This document shows, one piece after another, positions 19,269 through 27,140 of a stretch of 36,993 nucleotides of DNA (its first letter is position 1; each line of letters begins with the position of its first letter). Source of the stretch: an uncultured bacterium (GTDB lineage: Bacteria; Verrucomicrobiota; Kiritimatiellia; RFP12; UBA1067); assembly GCA_902770045.1 (NCBI GenBank), contig CACXRO010000009.1, positions 1-36,993 of the forward strand, in the 5' to 3' direction. The notes below the pieces were generated by a model. The model made no database searches. It worked only from the letters and a program-made list of their open reading frames with translations, and was not told the origin of the DNA. A program made the position numbers and the translations under genes.

Positions 19269-20462
19269 TCAGAGCGCCTTCGAGATGCGGTCGATGGCCT
19301 CGAGCACGTTCTCGCGCGAGTTGAAGGCGGAGATGCGGATGAATCCCTCGCCGGCGCGGCCGAAGCCGGCGCCCGGGGTGGTCACCACGTTAGCCTCGGC
19401 GAGCAGGTGGTCGAAGAACTTCCAGCTGTCGCCCTTCACGTCCACCCAGACATACGGCGAGTCGACGCCGCCGGCGACGTCGTAGCCGGCCTTGGCAAGC
19501 GCCGCGGAGACAAGCCGCGCGTTCTCGAGGTAGAAGTCGATCTGCGCCTTCGTCTGGGCGAGGCCCTCGGGCGAGTAGACCGCCTCGGCGCCGCGCTGGG
19601 TGATGTAGCTCGCGCCGTTGAACTTCGTGGTCTGGCGGCGCGTCCACATCGGCTTGAGCGGCACTGCCGCGCCGTCCGCGGCGTAGGCGACGAGCTCGGA
19701 CGGGACGACGGTGTAGCCGCAGCGCACGCCGGTGAAGCCGGCGGTCTTGGAGAACGAGCGCATCTCCACCGCGCAGGTGCGCGCGCCCTTGCACTCGAAG
19801 ATCGAGTGCGGCACTCCCGGCGTGCGGATGAACGCCTCGTAGGCGGCGTCGAAGAGGATGAGCCGGCGGCCGGCGTTGGCCCAGTCGACCCACGCCTGCA
19901 GCTGCTCCAGGCTCGCGGTGGCGCCGGTCGGGTTGTTGGGGTAGCAGAGATAGACGACGTCCGCGTCGCAGCCGTCGGGCGAGGGCACGAACGAGTTGGC
20001 CTTGGTGCAGGGGAGAAGCTGGATGTCGTGGCGGCCGGCCATTACGTTGGTGTCGACGTAGACCGGGTAGACCGGGTCGCCGACCGCGACCTTGGCGTCG
20101 GCGGCGAGCAGCTCCTGGAAGTTGCCGCAGTCGCACTTCGCGCCGTCGGAGACGAAGATCTCGTCCGCCTTGACGTCGACGCCGCGGGCGTGGAAGTCGA
20201 CCTCGGCGATCCTGTCGCGCAGGAAGGCGTAGCCCTGCTCGGGGCCGTAGCCGTGGAAGGTGCCGCGCGCGGCCTCGTCGTCCACCGCCCGGTGCATCGC
20301 CGCGATCACCGCCGGGGCGAGCGGCTCGGTGACGTCGCCGATGCCGAGGCGGATCACCTTCGCGTCAGGGTGCGCCTTCTGGTGCGCGGCGACGCGCGCA
20401 GCGATCTCCGCGAAGAGATAGGTTGGCTTGATGCGGGAGTAGTTCTCGTTGACGCGGATCAT
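19269..20462 (-). CDS. dapL: LL-diaminopimelate aminotransferase
   Basis: A PLP enzyme that converts tetrahydrodipicolinate directly to LL-diaminopimelate, for lysine and peptidoglycan. 397 residues, the normal length. Visible: YLFAEIAARVAAHQKAHPDAKVIRLGIGDVTEPL at the N-terminus, GYGPEQGYAFLRDRIAE, the DapL-typical SDGAKCDCGNFQELL, YPVYVDTNVMAG, CYPNNPTGA, and the PLP-lysine motif SFSKTAGFTGVRCGY. This aminotransferase route is characteristic of Chlamydiae/Verrucomicrobia relatives, cyanobacteria and plants, which supports the taxonomic placement. ATG overlaps the ligase stop (ATGA at 20459-20462), with AAAGGAGGG inside the upstream gene. Last gene of the dxr operon. Confidence 0.95.
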   Translation of the reverse strand: MIRVNENYSRIKPTYLFAEIAARVAAHQKAHPDAKVIRLGIGDVTEPLAPAVIAAMHRAVDDEAARGTFHGYGPEQGYAFLRDRIAEVDFHARGVDVKADEIFVSDGAKCDCGNFQELLAADAKVAVGDPVYPVYVDTNVMAGRHDIQLLPCTKANSFVPSPDGCDADVVYLCYPNNPTGATASLEQLQAWVDWANAGRRLILFDAAYEAFIRTPGVPHSIFECKGARTCAVEMRSFSKTAGFTGVRCGYTVVPSELVAYAADGAAVPLKPMWTRRQTTKFNGASYITQRGAEAVYSPEGLAQTKAQIDFYLENARLVSAALAKAGYDVAGGVDSPYVWVDVKGDSWKFFDHLLAEANVVTTPGAGFGRAGEGFIRISAFNSRENVLEAIDRISKAL

Positions 20463-22069
20463 TTCCTTCCCTCCTTTGACGAATGCTCGTGTGAAGAATG
20501 CTCGTGCTCATCGTCCTCGCCGTCGCCGACGCGTAGCCCCAGGTTGCGCGAACTGCGCGGGAGGAACCCCGGCACCGCGGCGAGCGAGACGAAGAGGAGC
20601 GAGAGGACGGCCGGGGAGCGCAGCGGGCAGTCGCCGAAGGCGTGCACCCCCACCGCCACCGCGCCGGCGAGGATCGAGAACGCCGGCGCCGGCAGCACGA
20701 AGAGGACCACCGGCTTCGCCGGCAGCTTCGAGGTCTTGGCGAAGCGCACGAGCTGGTAGAGGTAGCGCCAGGACTTCCAGACCGGGATCAGCAGCATCAG
20801 GACGGCGCCGAGGAGGAGCGCCAGCCCCACGCACCCGTGCTCGGCGAGCGCCTGGACATAGTCGTTGTGGACGTTCGCGCTGCCGCTGTGCCAGTCGGGG
20901 TGCTCGATGAAGCGCTTGCGCGCAGCCGACGACATCTTGGCGACGCAGAAGTGGCGGAAGCCCCAGCCGCCGCAGCCGAAGGTCGGGTGGTCGCGCCAGA
21001 CCGCCATCGCCGCCGGGACGTTGAAGTCACGCTTGCCGGTGACGCGGTCGAGCACGGCGCGCGTGTCGGTGGTGTCGAACTCGCGCTGCACCTTGTCTGG
21101 GATGGAGACGACGGCGAAGAACGCCACCACGCCGCCAACCACCAGCGCGATGGTGCCGCGCTTCACCCGCGCCGGGCGCGGCAGCTTGCGGGTGAAGGAG
21201 ATGAATGCGTGGGCGAAGAACACGAGCGCAAGCGTCGTAGACAGCAGGATCGCGGCGCGCGACATGGTGTTGATCGCCGCGAAGAAGCAGACCGCCGCCG
21301 GGATGAGGTAGTGGTGGCGGCGCCAGAAGGCGCGGTGGCGCGAGACCGACTCGGTGCCGACCTCGAGGTCCGCCGCGGCGCGCTCGCGGTCGGCGTCGTC
21401 GCACCCGCGCCGCCACATCGCCGCCGAAAGCGCGAACATGAGCGTGAAGTAGCAGCCGGCCATGTTCGGATAGCCCCAGGTCGCGAAGTAGCCGCCGGGG
21501 GCGTGGTTGGGCACGTAGTCCCACAGCGGGCCTGGCGCGCCGGACGCCGCCTGCACGAACCCGAGGATGGCGACCGCGAACCCGTTCCACACCAACAGCT
21601 TCACCAGGAGCCGCTTGCCGCAGCCGCGCAGGCTGTGGCGCACCGCCAGGGCGGACATGAGCGCCAGGGCGATCCAGAGGAGCACGCTCAGGTGCTCGCG
21701 GCGATTCACGCAGAACGGCAGGAACGAGACGCGCGGCGACGGGTCGACGCCCTGGGCGATGAGCGCCGCGTCGCAGTCCGGGCAGAGGCCGTTGTTGGCG
21801 AGCGGGATCAGCAGCAGGAAGAGCGTGAGCGCCACGATCCAGGCGAAGGGATCGTGCTTCATCGCGTCCCACACCCGGTCGCGCGCGTCGTAGATCGACT
21901 CCTTGTCGTGCCGCTGCGGCAGGAAGAAGACGATCTCGGCGAGCACCAGGAGGAGCCACGGCGCGACCGCGACGATCAGCGGACCCCGCGTGCCGCCGAA
22001 CATCCATGCAAGCGAAGATACCACGAAGGCGATGAGGATCACCTGGATGTTATTGTAGAGATAGCGCAT
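20459..22069 (-). CDS. O-antigen ligase/polymerase family membrane protein (Wzy_C)
   Basis: 536 residues with about a dozen hydrophobic segments. The periplasmic loop contains HNDYVQALAEHGCVGLALLLGA, the core signature of WaaL/Wzy_C proteins, after FGCGGWGFRHF. It would join or polymerise a lipid-linked glycan on the outer face of the inner membrane. An unusual feature is a first periplasmic loop with CPDCD, perhaps a disulfide. The ATG at 22069 is preferred over an upstream TTG because AAAGGTGG is 7 nt before it. It overlaps ispG by 20 bp and dapL by 4 bp. Whether it acts on lipid A-core or on another polymer cannot be read from the sequence. Confidence 0.85.
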   Translation of the reverse strand: MRYLYNNIQVILIAFVVSSLAWMFGGTRGPLIVAVAPWLLLVLAEIVFFLPQRHDKESIYDARDRVWDAMKHDPFAWIVALTLFLLLIPLANNGLCPDCDAALIAQGVDPSPRVSFLPFCVNRREHLSVLLWIALALMSALAVRHSLRGCGKRLLVKLLVWNGFAVAILGFVQAASGAPGPLWDYVPNHAPGGYFATWGYPNMAGCYFTLMFALSAAMWRRGCDDADRERAAADLEVGTESVSRHRAFWRRHHYLIPAAVCFFAAINTMSRAAILLSTTLALVFFAHAFISFTRKLPRPARVKRGTIALVVGGVVAFFAVVSIPDKVQREFDTTDTRAVLDRVTGKRDFNVPAAMAVWRDHPTFGCGGWGFRHFCVAKMSSAARKRFIEHPDWHSGSANVHNDYVQALAEHGCVGLALLLGAVLMLLIPVWKSWRYLYQLVRFAKTSKLPAKPVVLFVLPAPAFSILAGAVAVGVHAFGDCPLRSPAVLSLLFVSLAAVPGFLPRSSRNLGLRVGDGEDDEHEHSSHEHSSKEGRK

Positions 22070-23120
22070 GTTCAACCACCTTTGCTGCTGCTTCTTCCTG
22101 TGAGACGCGGCCGACCGGACGGCCGCGCACGTAAAGTACGAAATCCCCGTCTCCGCCGCAGAGCGCGACGTCCGCCCCGGCGGCCTCGCCGGGACCGTTC
22201 ACCGCGCAGCCCATCACGGCCACCTTCGGGAACGGCGCGGGACGGCGCTCGGGGTCGCGGGAAAGTATCTCGAGCGCGTCCTCCACCTGGGTCGCGACAC
22301 GCACCAGGTCCACCCGCGTGCGCCCGCAGGTCGGGCAGCTCGTCACTGCCGGGCCAGGCTCGCGCAGCCCCAGCGCGCGCAGGATCTCGAGCCCGACGCG
22401 CACCTCCTTCTCCGGCTTCGCGGTGAGCGAGACGCGGATGGTGTCGCCGATCCCCTCCGAAAGCAGGATGCCGAGCGCGACGGAGTTGCGCACCGCGCCG
22501 GGGACGAGCGTCCCGGCCTCGGTGACCCCGAGGTGGAGCGGACAGTCGGTGCGCTCCGCGAGGATGCGGTAGACGGCCAGGGTGTCTGCGACGTTCGACG
22601 CCTTCGCGCTCAGCACCACGTCGCGGAAGCTCTCGTCCTCCAACAGCTTCAGGTGGCGCAGCGCCGACTCGGCGAGCCGCTCGGGGAGCGGGCGCGGGTC
22701 GTCCCTAAGGTCCTTTTCGAGCGAGCCCGCGTTCACGCCGACGCGGATCGGAGCGCCAGCCGCCTTCGCCGCGCGCGCGACCGCCTGCACGCGCTCGCGG
22801 GAGCCGATGTTGCCGGGGTTGATCCTCAGCGCGTCCGCCCCCGCCTCGAGCGCCGCCAGCGCGCAGAGGTAGTCGAAGTGGATGTCGGCGACGAGCGGCA
22901 TTGCGACCGACTTCTTCACCTCGGCAAGCGTCTTCGCCGCCTCGAGGTCGGGCACGGTGAGCCGGAAGATGTCGCAGCCGCGCTCGGCGCAGGCGTTCGC
23001 CTGCTCGACGATCGCCTTCGCGTCGTGCGGGTCGACGTTCGCCATCGACTGCACGCTCACCGGCGCCCCGCCGCCGACGGACACGGATCCGACCTTAGTC
23101 TCGCGCGTTGTCCGCCGCAT
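22050..23120 (-). CDS. ispG: 4-hydroxy-3-methylbut-2-en-1-yl diphosphate synthase (IspG/GcpE)
   Basis: The [4Fe-4S] enzyme of the MEP isoprenoid pathway. 356 residues, the short bacterial form without the plant-type insert. Visible: TRETKVGSVSVGGGAPVSVQSM at the N-terminus, DIFRLTVPD, PLVADIHFDY, DALRINPGNIG, HLGVTEAG, the cluster-ligating SCPTCGRTRVDL, and GCAVNGPGEA with the third Cys. It overlaps rseP by 26 bp and ligase by 20 bp, a very compact arrangement. It sits in one operon with dxr, so two MEP steps are controlled together. Confidence 0.96.
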   Translation of the reverse strand: MRRTTRETKVGSVSVGGGAPVSVQSMANVDPHDAKAIVEQANACAERGCDIFRLTVPDLEAAKTLAEVKKSVAMPLVADIHFDYLCALAALEAGADALRINPGNIGSRERVQAVARAAKAAGAPIRVGVNAGSLEKDLRDDPRPLPERLAESALRHLKLLEDESFRDVVLSAKASNVADTLAVYRILAERTDCPLHLGVTEAGTLVPGAVRNSVALGILLSEGIGDTIRVSLTAKPEKEVRVGLEILRALGLREPGPAVTSCPTCGRTRVDLVRVATQVEDALEILSRDPERRPAPFPKVAVMGCAVNGPGEAAGADVALCGGDGDFVLYVRGRPVGRVSQEEAAAKVVEHALSLQ

Positions 23121-24255
23121 TCGTCGACGCCTCCTGGATGTCCTCGACCACCTCCGCGATCTTCGCCTTCCGAGTGTGGATGCGCCAGCTGCGCATGGAG
23201 TCCTTCACCACCAAAAGCCCCATCAGCGCGATGAGCAGGTACATGAAGAACATCGACACCATCCTTACCACCGGCTCCGGCACGCGACGGCGGAAGACGA
23301 GCGCAATCAGGGAGAAGAGGATGAGCCCGCCGTCCAGCACCGGTATCGGCAGCAGGTTGAGGACGGCGAGGTTGACGTTGAGGAAGCGGAGGAAGCCCAC
23401 GCCGTCCCAGGTGCTGTGGCGGAGCGAGCGGTAGATGCCCTCGGCGATCATCACCGGGCCGCCCAGCGCGCCGGCGGTCGCCTTCGCCTCCTTCGGCGTC
23501 GTCAGGCCCTTGAGCACGCGGAAGATCGCCCCGGCGTCCCAGGCGAGCTGGCGGACCGGGTTCCGCGCCGGCATCCACGCCGTCGCGCCGCAGGAGTTGG
23601 TGTTGACCGCTCCGATGAACAGCGCGCCCGTCACCTGGTCGCGCTCCGGCGTCGTCGGCAGCGCCACCATCGCCTCTCCGCGCTCCACCATGAACACCGC
23701 CTCCTTGCCGCCGGTGATCTGCACCTCGGTCTGCAGGTCGGTCCAGGTGTTCACCTCGCGCCCGTTCACCGAGACCACGCGGTCGCCGGGCATGAAGCCC
23801 GCCTTCGCCGCCGGCGTCCCGTCGGGGACAATGTCCACCACCGGCTCGGTCGTCCCGAACTTCGCGCCCGGTGCGAGCGAAAGCACCACCGCCAGCACCA
23901 CCGCCAGCACCACGTTCATCGCCGGACCCGCCACCGCGACAGCGATCTCCTTCCACGGCGGAATCGGCGCCGACTTGGCCGCCGCGCCGCCGGACTCCCC
24001 TTCCAGCGCCTTGGTGCCCTCGGGGTCGACATCCGGTATCGACACGTACCCGCCGAGCGGCAGGCAGCTCAGCCGGTACTCGACGCCGCGGATGCGCTTC
24101 TTCCAGATCGCCTTGCCAAAGCCGATCGAGAACGCCTCGACCCGAAGGCCGAGCGACAGCGCCACGACGAAGTGGCCGAATTCGTGGACGAGTATCGCCA
24201 GCGCGAACAAGAGCACGCAGACGACGATGTAGAAGACGGTTGCGATGATTCCCAT
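23095..24255 (-). CDS. rseP: RseP/site-2 protease family zinc metalloprotease
   Basis: An intramembrane protease of the inner membrane, usually releasing envelope-stress sigma factors from their anti-sigma factors. 386 residues. The zinc motif HEFGH is at 24-28 in the first membrane span, followed by GFGKAIWKKRIRGVEYRLSCLPLGGYV. One PDZ domain covers about 135-205 (GTPAAKAGFMPGDRVVSVNGREV), and E. coli RseP has two. The third-ligand motif NLLPIPVLDGG lies near residue 310. A C-terminal membrane span and charged tail follow. It is between dxr and ispG, the classical dxr-rseP neighbourhood. No rseA-like substrate is in the window. Confidence 0.94.
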   Translation of the reverse strand: MGIIATVFYIVVCVLLFALAILVHEFGHFVVALSLGLRVEAFSIGFGKAIWKKRIRGVEYRLSCLPLGGYVSIPDVDPEGTKALEGESGGAAAKSAPIPPWKEIAVAVAGPAMNVVLAVVLAVVLSLAPGAKFGTTEPVVDIVPDGTPAAKAGFMPGDRVVSVNGREVNTWTDLQTEVQITGGKEAVFMVERGEAMVALPTTPERDQVTGALFIGAVNTNSCGATAWMPARNPVRQLAWDAGAIFRVLKGLTTPKEAKATAGALGGPVMIAEGIYRSLRHSTWDGVGFLRFLNVNLAVLNLLPIPVLDGGLILFSLIALVFRRRVPEPVVRMVSMFFMYLLIALMGLLVVKDSMRSWRIHTRKAKIAEVVEDIQEASTNAADNARD

Positions 24256-24264
24256 TTCAGGCTC

Positions 24265-25359
24265 TCATTTGGTTGAAGTTGGCGTACTGGCGGAGGCGAA
24301 GGCCCGCTCGGCCGCGCCGACGGCGGCGTGGACGGCCTCCTCGGAGTCGCACGCGCCCGGCGGCACCACCCCGAGCGCGCGCTCGACGAGGCGCGGGATG
24401 TCCATGAAGCCGATGCGCCCGGCGAGGAACGCCGCGACCGCGAGCTCGTCCGCCGCGGCCAGCGTCGCCGGCGCGAGGCCGCCCGCGGCGATCGCCGCGC
24501 GGGCGAGGGCGAGGCACGGGAAGCGCCGCTCGTCGGGCGCGCGGAAGGTAAGCGCGCCGAACGAGGCGAGGTCGAGCCTGGCGCGCTCGGACTCGAGCCG
24601 CCGCGGCCACGAAAGCGCGTACTGGATCGCGACGCGCATGTCGGGAGGCGAAAGCTGCGCGAGCGTCGCGCCGTCCGCCATCGTGACGAGAGAGTGGACG
24701 ACCGACTCGGGATGCACCACGACGTCGATGCGGCCGGCCGGGACGCCGAAGAACCAGCTCGCCTCGACGATTTCGAAGCCCTTGTTCATCATCGTCGCCG
24801 AGTCGACCGTCACCTTCGGGCCCATCCGCCAGCGCGGATGGTGGAGCGCCTGCTCCACCGTCACCGCCGAGAGGTCGGCGGGTTCGTCGAGGAACGGACC
24901 GCCGGAAGCGGTGAGCGTGATGCGGTCGACTTCGTCCGCTTTGCAGCCCTGGATGCACTGGAAGACGGCGGAGTGCTCGGAGTCGACCGGCAGGATCCTC
25001 ACGCCGCGCGCCTCGGCGCGGCGACGGACCAGCTCGCCCGCCATCACCAGCACCTCCTTGGTGGCAAGCGCGACGTCCATCCCCTTCTCGATCGCCGCGA
25101 GCGTCGGCTTAAGTCCGGAGAGCCCGACGGTGGCGACGAGGCAGACGTCGGCGTCGTTCTCCTCGACCGCCCGGAGCGCCGCGTCCTCGCCAATATATGC
25201 CTTAGCGCCGAGGCGCTTCGCGACCGCCTCGCACTCCTCGCGGCGACGCAGCGCCGACACCGCGGCGACCTGGAATTCGCCGGGATGCGACAGGACGACG
25301 TCAACCGCGTTGCCGCCGATTGAGCCGGTCACTCCGAGGATTATAACACGCTTCGACAT
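24265..25359 (-). CDS. dxr: 1-deoxy-D-xylulose 5-phosphate reductoisomerase
   Basis: The committed NADPH-dependent step of the MEP pathway. 364 residues, slightly short of the usual 390 or so. Visible: the nucleotide-binding ILGVTGSIG at 7-15, ALATKEVLVMAG, the metal site PVDSEHSAVFQC, LTASGGPF, GPKVTVDSATMMNKGFE with FE at the substrate loop, DVVVHPESVVHSLV, and DMRVAIQYALSWP. First gene of the five-gene operon. The ATG at 25359 is only 10 nt after a perfect extended -10, so its leader is about 3 nt (leaderless). Confidence 0.96.
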   Translation of the reverse strand: MSKRVIILGVTGSIGGNAVDVVLSHPGEFQVAAVSALRRREECEAVAKRLGAKAYIGEDAALRAVEENDADVCLVATVGLSGLKPTLAAIEKGMDVALATKEVLVMAGELVRRRAEARGVRILPVDSEHSAVFQCIQGCKADEVDRITLTASGGPFLDEPADLSAVTVEQALHHPRWRMGPKVTVDSATMMNKGFEIVEASWFFGVPAGRIDVVVHPESVVHSLVTMADGATLAQLSPPDMRVAIQYALSWPRRLESERARLDLASFGALTFRAPDERRFPCLALARAAIAAGGLAPATLAAADELAVAAFLAGRIGFMDIPRLVERALGVVPPGACDSEEAVHAAVGAAERAFASASTPTSTK

Positions 25360-25369
25360 TTGAATGCGT

Positions 25370-25378
25370 ATTATACCA
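25370..25378 (-). promoter_or_regulatory. Extended -10 promoter of the dxr operon
   Basis: TGGTATAAT on the minus strand, then ACGCATTCAA and the dxr ATG. It matches the window's recurrent motif. The expected leader is about 3 nt. Confidence 0.75.
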
Positions 25379-25401
25379 TTTTTCGCGGCTCGCGGACGGC
25401 A

Positions 25402-25474
25402 AACACACGGATTGGCTCAGGTCTACGACCTTCGCCATCGGTGAGCGACGTAGTCGCGAACAAATCCGTGTGTT
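25402..25474. repeat. 73-bp structured inverted-repeat element between dxr and the MATE gene
   Basis: AACACACGGATT at 25402-25413 is repeated inverted at 25463-25474 (12 of 12 bases). Inside it lie smaller hairpins, GGTC-TAC-GACC and GCGAC-GTA-GTCGC, and a GCTCA/TGAGC pair, so a branched fold is possible. It starts about 25 bp upstream of the dxr -10. No target-site duplication or transposase is seen. Confidence 0.5.
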
Positions 25475-25662
25475 ACTTCCTACCGCAGGTAATAGACCGA
25501 GTCCGGGAGCTGGGTCATCGTCGCCCGCGCCGCCGCGTCCGTAGTATGGGGACATCTCGCCGTCGGCGTTCGCAGTCGGTGCCTTGGCGGAGAATCCGCC
25601 GCCGTCACCGCCGCCGTATGCTTAAGTGTAGTTTTCGAGCGGGCGGGAAAAAGGGCTTAGGG
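25475..25662. other. Gene-free remainder between dxr operon promoter and MATE gene
   Basis: No convincing gene. The minus strand has a short frame ending in TMTQLPDSVYYLR before a stop at about 25486, which could be a decayed C-terminus. There is a small perfect hairpin (GGCGGA-GAA-TCCGCC) at 25586-25600. No promoter or T-rich terminator was found. Confidence 0.35.
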
Positions 25663-27027
25663 CTACAAGGATTGGACCGAGATGCCGGTCAGGCGGCTGG
25701 CCCAGCTGCCGCGGCGCCAGCGGACAAACGAGCCGATGCAGATGACGACCACGTAGACGACCATCGTCCCCCACAGGGCCGGCATGGTGTTGTGCCAGTG
25801 GCGCACGGCGAAGACGAGCGGCAGCCAGAAGAGGAACGCCGTCACTAGCATCCAGGTCATCACGAAGTGCGTGTCGCCCGCGCCCTTGAGCGCACCGGAG
25901 ACGATCACGTCCGCCGCGTCGAACACCTGCCAGGCCGCCATGATGAGGAGCAGCACGAACCCGAGGCGCATGAACTCCTCCGTCCGCTCGCCGGCCTGCG
26001 AGGCGAAGATGGAGAGGATCGGGCCGGAGCAGACCACCACCGCGAGCGAAAGCGCCGCGACAAGCCCCACGCCGAGGAGAATCGTCCGCCGCGCGTCCGC
26101 GCGCGCCGCCGCGAGGTCGCCGCGGCCGATCGCCTGCGCGACCAGGGTGGAGGCGCCGATCGAGAACCCCTCCATCGGCGCGAAGAGGAGGTAGTTCACC
26201 GTGAAGCAGGCGTTGGACGCGGCGAGCTCCAGCTCGCCCACGCCGCCGGTCACGAACACGAAGATGGTGAACGAGAGGATGTTGAGCACCGTGTAGGCGC
26301 CGGAAGGAACCCCGAACCGAAGCATCCGCCCGACCTGGCGGCGCACGCCGGCGAAGGAGGTGGGGTCCCCTTCCCGGCGCATCTCCCGCTCGGCGGCGAA
26401 GCCGAGCGCGACCGCCTGGGCGAGCATGGACGCGACCGTCGCCGCCGCCGCGCCGGCGATCCCCCAGCCGCAAACGAAGATGAGCACCGGGTCGAGCACG
26501 ACGTTGAGCGCGTTGCCGGCGAGGTTCACCCAGAAGACAAGCCGGGTGCGGCCGCGGCCGGTGAAGTACGACGCCGCCGCCATCTGCAGGTAGACCGCGA
26601 ACGAGCCCGCCATCGTGATCGTGAAGTAGTCCCGCTCCAGCGCCAGCGCCTGCGGACCCGGCGCGGCCAGCGCAAGCAGATGCCGGCCGAGCGGCACAAG
26701 CGGCAGCGAGAGGAGCGCGGAGGCGAACGCGACGAACTTCGCCGCGCGGTAGACGTCGCGGCACTGCTCGTGGTCGCTCGCGCCGTGGCCGACGCCGACC
26801 AGCACCGAGGAGTAGCCGACGACGGACTGGAAGAAGCCCGCGAAGATCCACATCAGCATCCCGGCCGGCAGCACCGCCTCGAGCGCAGCGAGCGAACTGT
26901 GCGCGAGATAGGCGCGGTCGACGAACTGCATGACCGCGTTGTTCACCATCCCGAGCGCCAGCGGCCACACGAGACGGACTATCTCCGCATACGGCTTGGC
27001 GCCGCCCCTGGTACCGTCCGATTCCAT
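25663..27027 (-). CDS. MATE-family multidrug/organic exporter
   Basis: 454 residues, twelve likely membrane spans, the normal MATE length. Start ATG 27027 gives MESDGTRGGAKPYAEIVRLVWPLALGMVNNAVMQFVDRAYLAH, which matches the MATE N-terminal block (P-x-x-x-x-x-x-x-x-V-D-x-x-x-x-x). Other family marks: the mirrored second half begins with RMLRFGVPSGAYTVLNILSF, with a GASTLVAQAIGRGD segment before it. It should be a cation-coupled antiporter in the inner membrane; the substrate is unknown. An upstream in-frame ATG at 27141 is rejected because the intervening codons are promoter sequence. The -10 lies 12 nt before the ATG, so the leader is about 5 nt. It diverges from the ComEC-like gene. Confidence 0.9.
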   Translation of the reverse strand: MESDGTRGGAKPYAEIVRLVWPLALGMVNNAVMQFVDRAYLAHSSLAALEAVLPAGMLMWIFAGFFQSVVGYSSVLVGVGHGASDHEQCRDVYRAAKFVAFASALLSLPLVPLGRHLLALAAPGPQALALERDYFTITMAGSFAVYLQMAAASYFTGRGRTRLVFWVNLAGNALNVVLDPVLIFVCGWGIAGAAAATVASMLAQAVALGFAAEREMRREGDPTSFAGVRRQVGRMLRFGVPSGAYTVLNILSFTIFVFVTGGVGELELAASNACFTVNYLLFAPMEGFSIGASTLVAQAIGRGDLAAARADARRTILLGVGLVAALSLAVVVCSGPILSIFASQAGERTEEFMRLGFVLLLIMAAWQVFDAADVIVSGALKGAGDTHFVMTWMLVTAFLFWLPLVFAVRHWHNTMPALWGTMVVYVVVICIGSFVRWRRGSWASRLTGISVQSL

Positions 27028-27039
27028 GTTGAAATGCGC

Positions 27040-27048
27040 ATTATACCA
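27040..27048 (-). promoter_or_regulatory. Extended -10 promoter of the MATE gene
   Basis: TGGTATAAT, then GCGCATTTCAAC and the ATG at 27027. Same motif as kdsB, dxr and tRNA-Ile2. Confidence 0.74.
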
Positions 27049-27061
27049 AATTCCGCCGCGC

Positions 27062-27111
27062 GCGAATCTAAATTCGTCTTTAGATTCGCTTAAGGTTCGC
27101 TTAAGGTTCGC
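27062..27111. repeat. Hairpin plus three tandem 11-bp iterons in divergent promoter region
   Basis: GCGAATCTAAA (27062-27072), a 6-nt loop, and TTTAGATTCGC (27079-27089) form a perfect 11-bp stem. The right arm is also the first of three adjacent 11-bp units: TTTAGATTCGC, TTAAGGTTCGC (27090-27100) and TTAAGGTTCGC (27101-27111). The 11-bp period puts each copy on the same face of the helix. The last unit overlaps the -35 region of the ComEC-like gene, so regulator binding here could control both divergent genes. Confidence 0.55.
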
Positions 27112-27123
27112 AAACGGCGGAAA

Positions 27124-27132
27124 TGCTATGAT
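27124..27132 (+). promoter_or_regulatory. Extended -10 promoter of the ComEC-like gene
   Basis: TGCTATGAT, then ACGCGCCA and the ATG at 27141. Only 8 nt separate the hexamer and the start codon, so the mRNA is predicted leaderless. Confidence 0.65.
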
Positions 27133-27140
27133 ACGCGCCA

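Noticed and set aside
25301-25555. An 84-codon minus-strand frame over the dxr promoter
   Set aside because: It covers the extended -10, the inverted repeat and the dxr start; no family, no Shine-Dalgarno.
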